A stretch of DNA of 8,718 bases, taken from assembly GCA_964482585.1 (NCBI GenBank), contig CAYZYO010000096.1, positions 1 to 8,718 on the forward strand. The letters run 5' to 3'. Source of the DNA: CAYZYO01 sp964482585. GTDB taxonomy: Bacteria > Bacillota > Syntrophomonadia > Syntrophomonadales > Syntrophomonadaceae. This document shows positions 1 through 6,309 of this stretch, one piece after another. The notes under the pieces were generated by a model. That model was not told the origin of the DNA. It searched no databases and saw nothing but the letters and a program-made list of their open reading frames with translations. Each line of letters begins with the position of its first letter. Position 1 is the first letter of the stretch. The position numbers were made by a program, and so were the translations under genes.

Positions 1-1
1 A

Positions 2-82
2 TCAGCATCCTATCCGGATTATTTTTATAAAATTGTCTTAAGGCTATTTAACAGTTTTTTTAAAAAAAAGAAAAGTACTTAA
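2..82 (+). CDS. C-terminal end of an unidentified upstream gene (partial)
   Basis: Reading frame 2 is open from the window edge to a TAA at 80-82 and would encode 26 residues ending in a lysine-rich tail (FFKKKKST). The other forward frames close earlier, at 28-30 and 39-41. The stop lies 18 bases before a perfect hairpin at 101-125, the spacing expected between a gene end and its terminator. The product cannot be named from so short a tail. The homopolymer tract T7A8 at 55-69 falls inside this frame, so a sequencing or replication slip here would change the C-terminus. Calling it coding is an inference from the frame and the terminator. Confidence 0.4.
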   Translation, partial: SASYPDYFYKIVLRLFNSFFKKKKST

Positions 83-100
83 CCTGAGTCGACATTAACC

Positions 101-135
101 AAGCAGGGAGAATCAATCCCTGCTTGATTTATTTG
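101..135 (+). terminator. Hairpin terminator of the upstream gene
   Basis: AAGCAGGGA (101-109) and TCCCTGCTT (117-125) form a perfect 9-bp stem with a 7-base loop, followed by a T-rich stretch (GATTTATTTG). The T tract is interrupted, so efficiency may be moderate. There is no T-rich stretch on the other side, so it should act on the plus strand. It separates the upstream gene from yqfC, which implies that yqfC has its own promoter. Confidence 0.7.
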
Positions 136-163
136 AATGTAGTCAAAGTGAAAAGCATATATA
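135..163 (+). promoter_or_regulatory. Possible sigma-E-type promoter for yqfC-yqfD
   Basis: GAATGTA at 135-141 matches 5 of 7 positions of the Bacillus sigma-E -35 consensus (KMATATT, recalled from memory). After 14 bases, CATATATA at 156-163 matches 6 of 8 positions of the -10 consensus (CATACAHT). In Bacillus subtilis yqfC and yqfD are sigma-E (mother-cell) genes, which makes this reading attractive. However, the region is so AT-rich (a 14-base palindromic AT run at 156-169) that a chance match is possible, and a weak sigma-A reading (TTGAAT at 133-138 with the same AT run) overlaps it. Confidence 0.35.
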
Positions 164-205
164 TATATGACTTATTTTTTTTACTTGTAGAATGGAGGGA
201 AGATG

Positions 206-484
206 ATGTCTAAAAAAAAAGAGGCTATTAGTAAAGCAATGACTGATTTTTTAGAGATTCCAAGAGACCTGATATTTGACCTTCCCAAACTAACAATAAT
301 AGGAAAGACTGAAATATACCTGGAAAACCACCGGGGTATAATTGAATACAGTCTTACCCGTATTAGAATAGGTCTTAGCCGTGGATTTTTGCAGATAGAG
401 GGTCAAGACCTGGAAATAAAAGCATTAATGCCGGATGAAATGAGTTTATCTGGAGAAGTGCATTCAATAAGATATATTGATTAG
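206..484 (+). CDS. yqfC: Sporulation protein YqfC
   Basis: A 92-residue protein, the usual size for the family. It matches the YqfC pattern: a basic N-terminus, then LEIPRDLIFDLPKLTIIG, then LENHRGIIEYS, and a short beta-rich C-terminal half. The molecular function is not known. In Bacillus subtilis the gene belongs to the mother-cell sigma-E regulon next to yqfD, and the pair is found in endospore formers. Two adjacent ATGs are available at 203 and 206. GGAGG at 194-198 leaves 4 bases to the first and 7 to the second, so the second is preferred. The stop is 14 bases before yqfD, consistent with co-transcription. Its presence is the best evidence that the organism belongs to a spore-forming lineage. 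Confidence 0.9.
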   Translation: MSKKKEAISKAMTDFLEIPRDLIFDLPKLTIIGKTEIYLENHRGIIEYSLTRIRIGLSRGFLQIEGQDLEIKALMPDEMSLSGEVHSIRYID

Positions 485-498
485 ATTGGAGGGAATAT

Positions 499-1716
499 AT
501 GTCTAATAGGCTTTTTGAACAGGTCGGCGGTGTTATTAGTGTTATTCTCAAAGGTAAAAACCAGGAAAGAATTATTAATATGGCTCTTGCCCGGGGTATT
601 TATATCTGGAATATTAAAAAAACTGATGAAGGCATGCATCTTAGGGTAAGATCTAACGGATTTGAAGCTCTAAAAAATATAAGCGATGAAAACGGGTGTG
701 TTTTAGAAATCAAAGATAAAAAGGGACTACCATTTTATAAGAATATTATAAAACGGCGTTTAGGTTTTATTAGTGGAGCATTAATATTTATTGGGGCATT
801 ATATTTATTATCTTCATTTATTTGGTTTATTGAAATTAGTGGAAATAAAACCGTTGATAAGAGCCGCATATTAGTTGCTGCTGCCAAACAGGGGGTGTAC
901 CAGGGTGCTGCTAAATGGAAATTCAACCGGAATGAGGTTGAAGAATCCCTGCTTCGTGAATTAAGTGAATTAACCTATATAAAACTCGATATTAGTGGGG
1001 TGAAAGCTAAAATTGAGGTAGTAGAAAAAATTTTGCCCAGGAATGAAATCACAGGACCTTGCCATATAGTAGCGGCAAAAGATGGCGTGATTGATCAAGT
1101 CCTGCTACTGGATGGTGAAGCCAAAGTGAAAGAGGGAGATGTTGTAGCCAGAGGAGATATTCTAATATCAGGTATAGTTGTTCCCCAGAGCAGTCCGTAT
1201 ATTACAGGATTAGAGGATATAGACCTGGAACCTTATACTGTGAGAGCCAGGGGGGATATAAAAGCACGGGTATGGTATGAAGGTTATGGTGAATGCAAAC
1301 TTAAATCAGAAAAAACTATTTATACTGGTAAACAAGCAAGAAAAATATATATTGAAACACCCGGTAAGAATATTATTATTAAAGGCGGACAAGCCAGTCC
1401 ATTTCAGTTATCCAGCGAGAAGACTACTAGAAAAGTTATCAAAACACCGGTTGGAGAATTTGGAATCTGTACAGTAACTTTCCAAGAACAAGTTAAGGAA
1501 ATCATAGAGTATTCTGAAAGTGAGGCAGTTGAAATAGCCAAGGACAAAGCAATTAAAACAATTATATCCAAAATGGGACAAAAGACAATCAAAGATTCGA
1601 AAACTGAAATTATATCATCTCCTAGTGATCCTATATTAAGAGTAAAGGTATCTACAGAAGCAATTGAAGATATTGCATCAGCAGAACCTATAATTGTAGG
1701 TGAAAATAGTAATTAG
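499..1716 (+). CDS. yqfD: Sporulation protein YqfD
   Basis: A 405-residue protein, close to the roughly 400 residues usual for YqfD, which in Bacillus subtilis is needed at a late (stage IV) step of sporulation. It has an N-terminal cytoplasmic domain of about 85 residues and one membrane segment at about 88-112, preceded by the basic KRR. Next comes a POTRA-like, FtsQ-like stretch (about 109-176, starting WFIEISGNKTV). At about 190-225 there is a barrel-sandwich-like segment, with GVIDQVLLLDGEAKVKEGD resembling biotinyl/HlyD-type domains. The C-terminal part is long and charged. The domain comparisons are my reading of the pattern. GGAGG at 488-492 sits 6 bases before the ATG. It probably works with YqfC at the mother-cell membrane. 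Confidence 0.9.
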   Translation: MSNRLFEQVGGVISVILKGKNQERIINMALARGIYIWNIKKTDEGMHLRVRSNGFEALKNISDENGCVLEIKDKKGLPFYKNIIKRRLGFISGALIFIGALYLLSSFIWFIEISGNKTVDKSRILVAAAKQGVYQGAAKWKFNRNEVEESLLRELSELTYIKLDISGVKAKIEVVEKILPRNEITGPCHIVAAKDGVIDQVLLLDGEAKVKEGDVVARGDILISGIVVPQSSPYITGLEDIDLEPYTVRARGDIKARVWYEGYGECKLKSEKTIYTGKQARKIYIETPGKNIIIKGGQASPFQLSSEKTTRKVIKTPVGEFGICTVTFQEQVKEIIEYSESEAVEIAKDKAIKTIISKMGQKTIKDSKTEIISSPSDPILRVKVSTEAIEDIASAEPIIVGENSN

Positions 1717-1727
1717 TTATATTCATG

Positions 1728-1736
1728 TGATATAAT
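1728..1736 (+). promoter_or_regulatory. Extended -10 promoter for the phoH operon
   Basis: TGATATAAT combines a perfect TATAAT hexamer (1731-1736) with the TGn extension (1728-1730) used by sigma-A promoters lacking a good -35. No convincing -35 hexamer is present at 16-18 bases upstream. Transcription would start near 1743 and give a leader of about 37 bases that includes the AGGAGG ribosome site. The promoter begins 11 bases after the yqfD stop and would give phoH and the downstream housekeeping genes expression independent of the sporulation genes. A 6-bp AT hairpin (1717-1722 with 1730-1735) overlaps the site. Confidence 0.55.
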
Positions 1737-1765
1737 AGCTTAGAAATAATGAGTTTATATGAACT

Positions 1766-1782
1766 AGGAGGATTATTTTTTG
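1766..1782 (+). promoter_or_regulatory. Ribosome binding site fixing a TTG start for phoH
   Basis: A perfect AGGAGG (1766-1771) lies 8 bases before TTG at 1780-1782. No ATG or GTG in the same frame is suitably spaced, so the TTG start rests on this site. Confidence 0.8.
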
Positions 1783-2772
1783 GTTGAAAAAGAAGAAAGG
1801 ATCTCTATAACCGACAATACAAAAGCGGCTATTTTTTTTGGGACAGGCGATGTTAATTTTAAACATATTAACAGTATCTGCAGAGCTGATATATTAGCAA
1901 GGGGAGCAGATATTTTGATTAGAGGTAATAAAGAAGATGTAGATTATGCCTGTGAACTTCTTAATCGGCTTATCGACATTGTAGATAATGAAGAACAATT
2001 AAACATTAACGATATAAACTATACAAATACTCTCCTTAAAAGGGGCGAAAACATAACCCATCATGAGATTGTAACCGGTACTATTTTTACTACTACAAGA
2101 GGTAAAGCTATTAAGGCCAAAACCCTGGGTCAAAAACGGTATATACAAGCTATGATCAGGGATGATGTGGTTTTCGGAATTGGGCCTGCGGGTACAGGTA
2201 AGACTTATCTGGCTGTAGTTATGGCTGCTCGTGCACTTAGAAATAAGGATGTTGAAAGGATAATGCTGGTAAGACCAGCTGTAGAGGCTGGAGAAAAGCT
2301 GGGATTTTTACCCGGGGACTTTATTGAAAAAGTAGATCCCTATTTACGTCCTTTATATGATGGGCTTTTTGATATATTGGGAGTTGAGATAACCCAACGT
2401 TACCTGGAAAAAAATATAATTGAGATAGCCCCACTGGCATATATGCGGGGGCGTACACTGAATAATGCGTTTATTATACTTGATGAAGCTCAAAACACTA
2501 CTCCTCAGCAAATGAAAATGTTTTTAACTAGATTAGGTTTTAGTTCCAAAGCGGTTATCACAGGGGATATTACCCAGGTTGATTTGCCCAAAGAAGAATA
2601 TTCCGGATTAATTGAGATACAAAAGATACTGGGAAAAGTAAAAGGGGTTTCTTTTGAATACCTTTCTAAAGAAGATGTTATAAGGCATCCACTGGTTCAA
2701 AAAATAATTGATGCCTACGAAATCTATGAGTCTACAGAGGTAAAAGAAGGGAAAAAGATTATAAAAAAATAG
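1780..2772 (+). CDS. phoH: PhoH-family ATPase (PhoH/YbeZ-like)
   Basis: A 330-residue P-loop NTPase with Walker A GPAGTGKT (residues 135-142) and Walker B FIILDEAQ (231-238), followed by the characteristic NTTPQQMKMFLTR and a sensor-like TGDITQVDLP (261-270). The first 100 or so residues form the family's N-terminal domain. PhoH/YbeZ proteins are cytoplasmic ATPases related to helicase cores. In Escherichia coli YbeZ works with the RNase YbeY, whose gene lies two genes downstream here, so a role in RNA processing or ribosome quality control is the most likely one. Translation starts at TTG behind a perfect AGGAGG. The name reflects phosphate-starvation induction in E. coli; no Pho-box was identified here. 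Confidence 0.95.
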   Translation: MVEKEERISITDNTKAAIFFGTGDVNFKHINSICRADILARGADILIRGNKEDVDYACELLNRLIDIVDNEEQLNINDINYTNTLLKRGENITHHEIVTGTIFTTTRGKAIKAKTLGQKRYIQAMIRDDVVFGIGPAGTGKTYLAVVMAARALRNKDVERIMLVRPAVEAGEKLGFLPGDFIEKVDPYLRPLYDGLFDILGVEITQRYLEKNIIEIAPLAYMRGRTLNNAFIILDEAQNTTPQQMKMFLTRLGFSSKAVITGDITQVDLPKEEYSGLIEIQKILGKVKGVSFEYLSKEDVIRHPLVQKIIDAYEIYESTEVKEGKKIIKK

Positions 2773-2842
2773 ACTTGTTCATAATAGTGGATTATATATA
2801 CTTAACATAGGGACAGTTACGTTATGCATAAGGAGCTTTTAA

Positions 2843-5035
2843 ATGAAGGGTTTTAATGCGTTAAAATATATTGGAAAAAAAATAAATATTTTTTTTGGTA
2901 ATCCAAATACCAAAAAGGTTCTTGGTATTTTGCTTTTTTTTTCCGTAACAATTCTTATATTATTCAGTAATTTTGTTCCTAAACAGGTAATGTTAAGACC
3001 CGATGAAGTGGCTAAAAGAGATATCCAGTCTAACATCAATGCCGTAATTGTTGATGAAGAACAAACACGTGAACTTAAAGAACAAGCGGTAAGTAAAGTA
3101 CAAAAAGTTTACCAGGAAGACAAGTATGCTGTTTCCAATACCACCGGTGAAATAAACAATTTTTTTGTAGCAGTTAACGAGATAGTAGAATCCGGTGAGA
3201 ATCAAAAGGATAAACTTATTAAACTGCTTGACAGTTTAACTACTAAAGAGACTGTACAACTAAAATATTCTTCTGAGCAGCTAGCTGATTATCTTATTTC
3301 TGTAACCCCGGAGGATATCGAACAGATGAGATTGGCTTCAATAAATATCGTTGAGGAGTTATTGGCTGATCCTTTGACTGAAGAGGCTTTGAAGGGAGCA
3401 TATGATGAAATAAATAATCATGCTGATGCATTAGGCTACTCGGTTCAGGCCCAGGAAGTAATCAAGATAATAAGTATTGATGCTATTAAGCCTAATCTAA
3501 TATTTAACCAGGAAGCTACCGATAAAGCCATTCAAGAAGCGACAGAGGCGGTAGAGCCGGTCAAAAAAACAATCAAGGCAGGGGAGATAATTGTCCGTGA
3601 AGGTGACCGGGTTACTGAAGAACAAATATCAATCCTTGAGCAGCTGGGTATTCAGCGCACCCAAAGCTATCCTTTAACCCTTATAGGTACAGGGATATTT
3701 GTACTTTTTACTTTTTGGCTTACAATAGAGTTTCTTCGACGGTATTATAAAGAAATTTATAATGATGATATGTTAAAGCTCTTAATAGGGCTTATATTCT
3801 TGATAGTATTAATTATTACCCGCTTTTTAACTATCATAGAAATAAGTAACCAGCCTGAGATAAATGCCTTAATAGGTTACCTTGCGCCTGTAGCAGCGGG
3901 GTCTATGCTTATTGCCATACTACTGGATAATAGGCTGGCTTATTTTTTTACCATGATTATGGCTTTGTATGTAGGACTTCTGACCGAGGGCAACCAGTTG
4001 TTCTATGTCATTACTGCGTTTGTAGGGGGAACAGTTGGAGTATTCCGGGTTTACAAACTCAGTGACACTTCTGATCTGGCGAAAGCAGGTTTATTTATTG
4101 GTATTGCTAATATTATTACAATTGCGACCCTTTTACTTATCGGGGAAAATTTAAGTCCGATTATGATTGGGGCAGGAATACTTATTGGTGCGGTAAATGG
4201 TATTCTTTCCGCGGTTTTAATGATTGGAGTATTGCCGTATTTGGAGACTGCTTTTTCTATAACCAGTATGATTAAACTACTGGAACTATCAAATCCCAAT
4301 CATTATCTATTAAAGAGGTTGCTTTTAGAAGCACCGGGTACTTATCACCACAGCTTAATGGTAGGTAATCTTGCGGAAGCATCGGCAGAGTCAATTAAAG
4401 CCAATCCATTACTGGTAAGAGTCGGAGCTTACTATCATGATATTGGCAAAGTCAAAAGACCGGATTATTTTGTTGAAAACCAGAGGGGATTCGATAATCC
4501 ACATGAAAATATAGCTCCGGCTTTAAGTGCTTTAATTATTACTTCTCATGTAAAAGAAGGAGTAGAATTAGCCCGGGAAGCCCGTCTACCCCAGGCAATA
4601 ATAGACTTTATTGAGCAGCATCACGGGACTAGCCTGGCGAAATATTTTTACAATCAAGCCCTGGTAGAAGACCAGGATGGCAGAATAAACGAGGAAAGTT
4701 TTCGCTATGAAGGGCCTAAACCTAAAAGCAAAGAAGTTGCTCTAGTTATGCTTGCAGATTCTGTGGAAGCTGCGGTTAGATCATTGCAGGAACCTACCCC
4801 GGAGAAAATCCGAAATATGGTGCAATTAATTATAAAGGATAAATTAAATGATGGCCAGCTGGATTTATCTGATTTAACTTTTAAGGATCTAGATATAATT
4901 GCCAGTTCTTTCTGTAAGGTCTTAGAGGGTATCTATCATAAAAGGATAGAATATCCTGAGACAATAGCAAGAGAATACGAAAAAAGGAGAGAAGTAGATG
5001 GAAACCCTGGTAATAAACCAGCAGAAAACAGTTGA
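2843..5035 (+). CDS. pgpH: Cyclic-di-AMP phosphodiesterase, 7TM-HD family (PgpH/YqfF)
   Basis: A 730-residue membrane protein with the full PgpH architecture. There is a membrane anchor at about 25-43, then a large extracytoplasmic domain (about 45-275, 7TMR-HDED type, ending GEIIVREGDRVTEEQ). Seven hydrophobic segments follow (roughly 277-297, 309-331, 343-360, 364-380, 386-401, 412-434, 436-465). The C-terminal cytoplasmic HD domain shows H502-H503, H532-D533 in HDIGK, H593-H594 in EQHHG, and D639 in ADS as metal ligands. PgpH hydrolyses c-di-AMP to pApA and so tunes potassium and cell-wall homeostasis. AGGAG at 2831-2835 lies 7 bases before the ATG. The last 38 bases overlap ybeY, which suggests coupled translation. 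The 70-base gap after phoH shows no strong promoter. Confidence 0.95.
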   Translation: MKGFNALKYIGKKINIFFGNPNTKKVLGILLFFSVTILILFSNFVPKQVMLRPDEVAKRDIQSNINAVIVDEEQTRELKEQAVSKVQKVYQEDKYAVSNTTGEINNFFVAVNEIVESGENQKDKLIKLLDSLTTKETVQLKYSSEQLADYLISVTPEDIEQMRLASINIVEELLADPLTEEALKGAYDEINNHADALGYSVQAQEVIKIISIDAIKPNLIFNQEATDKAIQEATEAVEPVKKTIKAGEIIVREGDRVTEEQISILEQLGIQRTQSYPLTLIGTGIFVLFTFWLTIEFLRRYYKEIYNDDMLKLLIGLIFLIVLIITRFLTIIEISNQPEINALIGYLAPVAAGSMLIAILLDNRLAYFFTMIMALYVGLLTEGNQLFYVITAFVGGTVGVFRVYKLSDTSDLAKAGLFIGIANIITIATLLLIGENLSPIMIGAGILIGAVNGILSAVLMIGVLPYLETAFSITSMIKLLELSNPNHYLLKRLLLEAPGTYHHSLMVGNLAEASAESIKANPLLVRVGAYYHDIGKVKRPDYFVENQRGFDNPHENIAPALSALIITSHVKEGVELAREARLPQAIIDFIEQHHGTSLAKYFYNQALVEDQDGRINEESFRYEGPKPKSKEVALVMLADSVEAAVRSLQEPTPEKIRNMVQLIIKDKLNDGQLDLSDLTFKDLDIIASSFCKVLEGIYHKRIEYPETIAREYEKRREVDGNPGNKPAENS

Positions 5036-5468
5036 TTATTCTCCCGAGCTGCAGCAGGTTATATTAAATGTTGCTGACGCCGGTGCCAAAATAGGAAATA
5101 TATCTAAAAAGACCCAATTAAGTGTCCTTATAGTAGATAATGCCTATATTAATGAACTTAATTTAATTTATCGTGGGGTTAATGAACCCACTGATGTTCT
5201 TTCTTTTTCCATGAATGAATTAGGTGAAGATGAACCAGATTTTGATTTTCCAGGGGATATAAGTATTCTAGGCGATATTGTTATCTCTCTTGAACAGGCT
5301 AAAAAGCAGAGTATAGAATATAGACATAGCTTAGAAAGAGAAGTGGGCTACCTGATTGCTCATGGAATACTGCATCTAATTGGATATGATCATGAGACTG
5401 AGGACGAAAAAGCGGTAATGCGTGATTTTGAAGAGAGAATAATGAAAGATGTTGGATTAGTGAGGTAA
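4998..5468 (+). CDS. ybeY: Endoribonuclease YbeY (rRNA maturation factor)
   Basis: A 156-residue zinc-dependent RNase of normal family length. The signature is complete: R59 in YRGVNEPTDVLSF, GDISILGDIVIS (86-97), and the zinc motif H122-x3-H126-x5-H132 (AHGILHLIGYDHE). YbeY matures the 3' end of 16S rRNA and takes part in 70S quality control. In other bacteria it is linked physically or genetically to the PhoH-like YbeZ and to Era, both encoded in this cluster. The ATG lies inside the end of pgpH (38-bp overlap) and has its own AGGAG (4985-4989) 8 bases upstream. Starts further downstream would cut into the conserved N-terminal part. Confidence 0.95.
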   Translation: METLVINQQKTVDYSPELQQVILNVADAGAKIGNISKKTQLSVLIVDNAYINELNLIYRGVNEPTDVLSFSMNELGEDEPDFDFPGDISILGDIVISLEQAKKQSIEYRHSLEREVGYLIAHGILHLIGYDHETEDEKAVMRDFEERIMKDVGLVR

Positions 5469-5474
5469 GAATAC

Positions 5475-5828
5475 ATGGGCAAACGCACCTTGAAACACAG
5501 TTTTTCAACTGCTGTGGCAGGAATAGTATATGCTTTTTTTAGTGAAAGAAATATGCAGATCCACGTCTTAGCTGCAATGATAGCAGTAATATCAGGATAT
5601 ATTTTAGGTATCAAACGTTTAGAGTGGGGGTTACTATTAATTACTATATTTATAGTTTTAATTGCCGAAATAATTAATACCGCCATCGAAAAAACGGTGG
5701 ATTTGGTTACTTTGAATTATCACCCCGTGGCTAAACTGGCAAAAAATTTGGCAGCCGGTGCTGTTTTGCTTAGTGCAGTAAATGCTGTTATTATGGCTTT
5801 TGTTATTTTTGGTCCTTATTTATTCTAA
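5475..5828 (+). CDS. dgkA: Undecaprenol/diacylglycerol kinase, DgkA family
   Basis: A 117-residue integral membrane kinase with three hydrophobic segments (about 28-45, 50-69, 93-113). The family marks are ERNMQIH (24-30) and the signature EIINTAIEKTVDL (65-77), carrying the Asn-Thr-Ala-Ile-Glu active-site block. Gram-positive members mostly phosphorylate undecaprenol, feeding the cell-wall lipid carrier pool. The C-terminal signature, normally AKD followed by an AAGAVL-type stretch, reads AKNLAAGAVLL here. Asn91 (codon AAT, 5745-5747) replaces an Asp that is conserved in Bacillus subtilis and in E. coli DgkA (Asp95). Activity may therefore be altered. The GAGGT ribosome site (5462-5466) overlaps the ybeY stop codon; the genes are 6 bases apart and surely co-transcribed. 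Confidence 0.92.
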   Translation: MGKRTLKHSFSTAVAGIVYAFFSERNMQIHVLAAMIAVISGYILGIKRLEWGLLLITIFIVLIAEIINTAIEKTVDLVTLNYHPVAKLAKNLAAGAVLLSAVNAVIMAFVIFGPYLF

Positions 5829-5829
5829 T

Positions 5830-5845
5830 TTCTTAAGCATTAGGA
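5830..5845. repeat. Short intergenic repeat, copy 1 (after dgkA)
   Basis: TTCTTAAGCATTAGGA starts 2 bases after the dgkA stop and matches 15 of 16 bases with the copy after cdd (6257-6272). The function is unknown; it could be a processing or regulatory site, or chance in AT-rich DNA. Confidence 0.4.
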
Positions 5846-5870
5846 AAAAATATGTGAAAGAGTGGTTTAA

Positions 5871-6263
5871 ATGATTCCGGAAAGAATGATAGAGATAGCC
5901 CATAAGGCACAGGAGAATGCCTATTGTCCTTATTCACAGTTGAAGGTGGGAGCAGCCTTATTAAGTAAAACCGGGAAAATATATCTGGGAACTAATGTTG
6001 AGAATGCTTCTTACGGGTTAACTATTTGTGCTGAGCGGGTAGCCTTATTTAAAGCAGTAAGTGAAGGAGATAGGGAATTTAAATCACTAGCTGTTACCAG
6101 CAGTAAAAAAGGGTTTATTTACCCGTGTGGGGCCTGTTTGCAGGTGCTTGCTGAGTTTTCTCCGGATTTACTAATAATAACATCTGATGAAAACAATAAT
6201 TATAATGTGTATAATTTAAAGGATTTGCTGCCTCAGGTATTTAAAATAACCCTTAATTCTTAA
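5871..6263 (+). CDS. cdd: Cytidine deaminase
   Basis: A 130-residue enzyme of the small homotetrameric type that deaminates cytidine and deoxycytidine to uridine and deoxyuridine in pyrimidine salvage. Zinc ligands are Cys53 (in TICAERVALF), Cys86 and Cys89 (in PCGACLQVL), and Glu55 is the proton shuttle. Substrate-contact segments YCPYSQLKVGAAL (18-30) and NVENASY (42-48) are intact. The ribosome site is weak (AAAGAGTGG, 5857-5865). The start at 5871 is kept because it places the YCPYS motif at the usual distance from the N-terminus; ATG at 5886 is the alternative. The cdd-era pairing is typical of Firmicutes, and deoC further on adds a second nucleoside-catabolism gene. Confidence 0.95.
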   Translation: MIPERMIEIAHKAQENAYCPYSQLKVGAALLSKTGKIYLGTNVENASYGLTICAERVALFKAVSEGDREFKSLAVTSSKKGFIYPCGACLQVLAEFSPDLLIITSDENNNYNVYNLKDLLPQVFKITLNS

Positions 6264-6272
6264 GAATTAGGA
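6254..6272. repeat. Palindrome and short intergenic repeat, copy 2 (over the cdd stop)
   Basis: Bases 6254-6269 form a perfect 16-bp palindrome (TAATTCTTAAGAATTA) spanning the cdd stop codon. The overlapping TTCTTAAGAATTAGGA (6257-6272) repeats the sequence found after dgkA with one change. With no T tract behind it, it is not a typical terminator. An 11-base part (TAAGAATTAGG) recurs at 7355-7365. Confidence 0.45.
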
Positions 6273-6294
6273 TATAACTTTACTTATTTATGAT

Positions 6295-6309
6295 GGGGGA
6301 ATAGATTTG
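6295..6309 (+). promoter_or_regulatory. Ribosome binding site fixing a TTG start for era
   Basis: GGGGGA (6295-6300) precedes TTG at 6307-6309 by about 7 bases. Two ATGs just upstream (6290, 6293) are in another frame and run into a TAG at 6302-6304 after four codons, so they cannot start era. Confidence 0.7.

Noticed and set aside
156..182. AT palindrome followed by eight T residues read as a terminator
   Set aside because: The stem is only A-T pairs, lies just upstream of the yqfC ribosome site, and a stronger terminator already stands at 101-125.
735..926. Minus-strand open frames inside yqfD, pgpH, ybeY and deoC
   Set aside because: They lie opposite well-conserved genes, lack ribosome sites and show no recognisable domains; they are shadows of the coding frames.
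2775..2802. Possible sigma-A promoter before pgpH (TTGTTC, 16 bases, TATACT)
   Set aside because: The -35 matches only 3 of 6 positions and AT-rich DNA gives such matches often; not strong enough to list as a feature.
2822..2831. 10-bp palindrome TTATGCATAA next to the pgpH ribosome site
   Set aside because: It is short and AT-rich, with no second copy noticed; probably chance.
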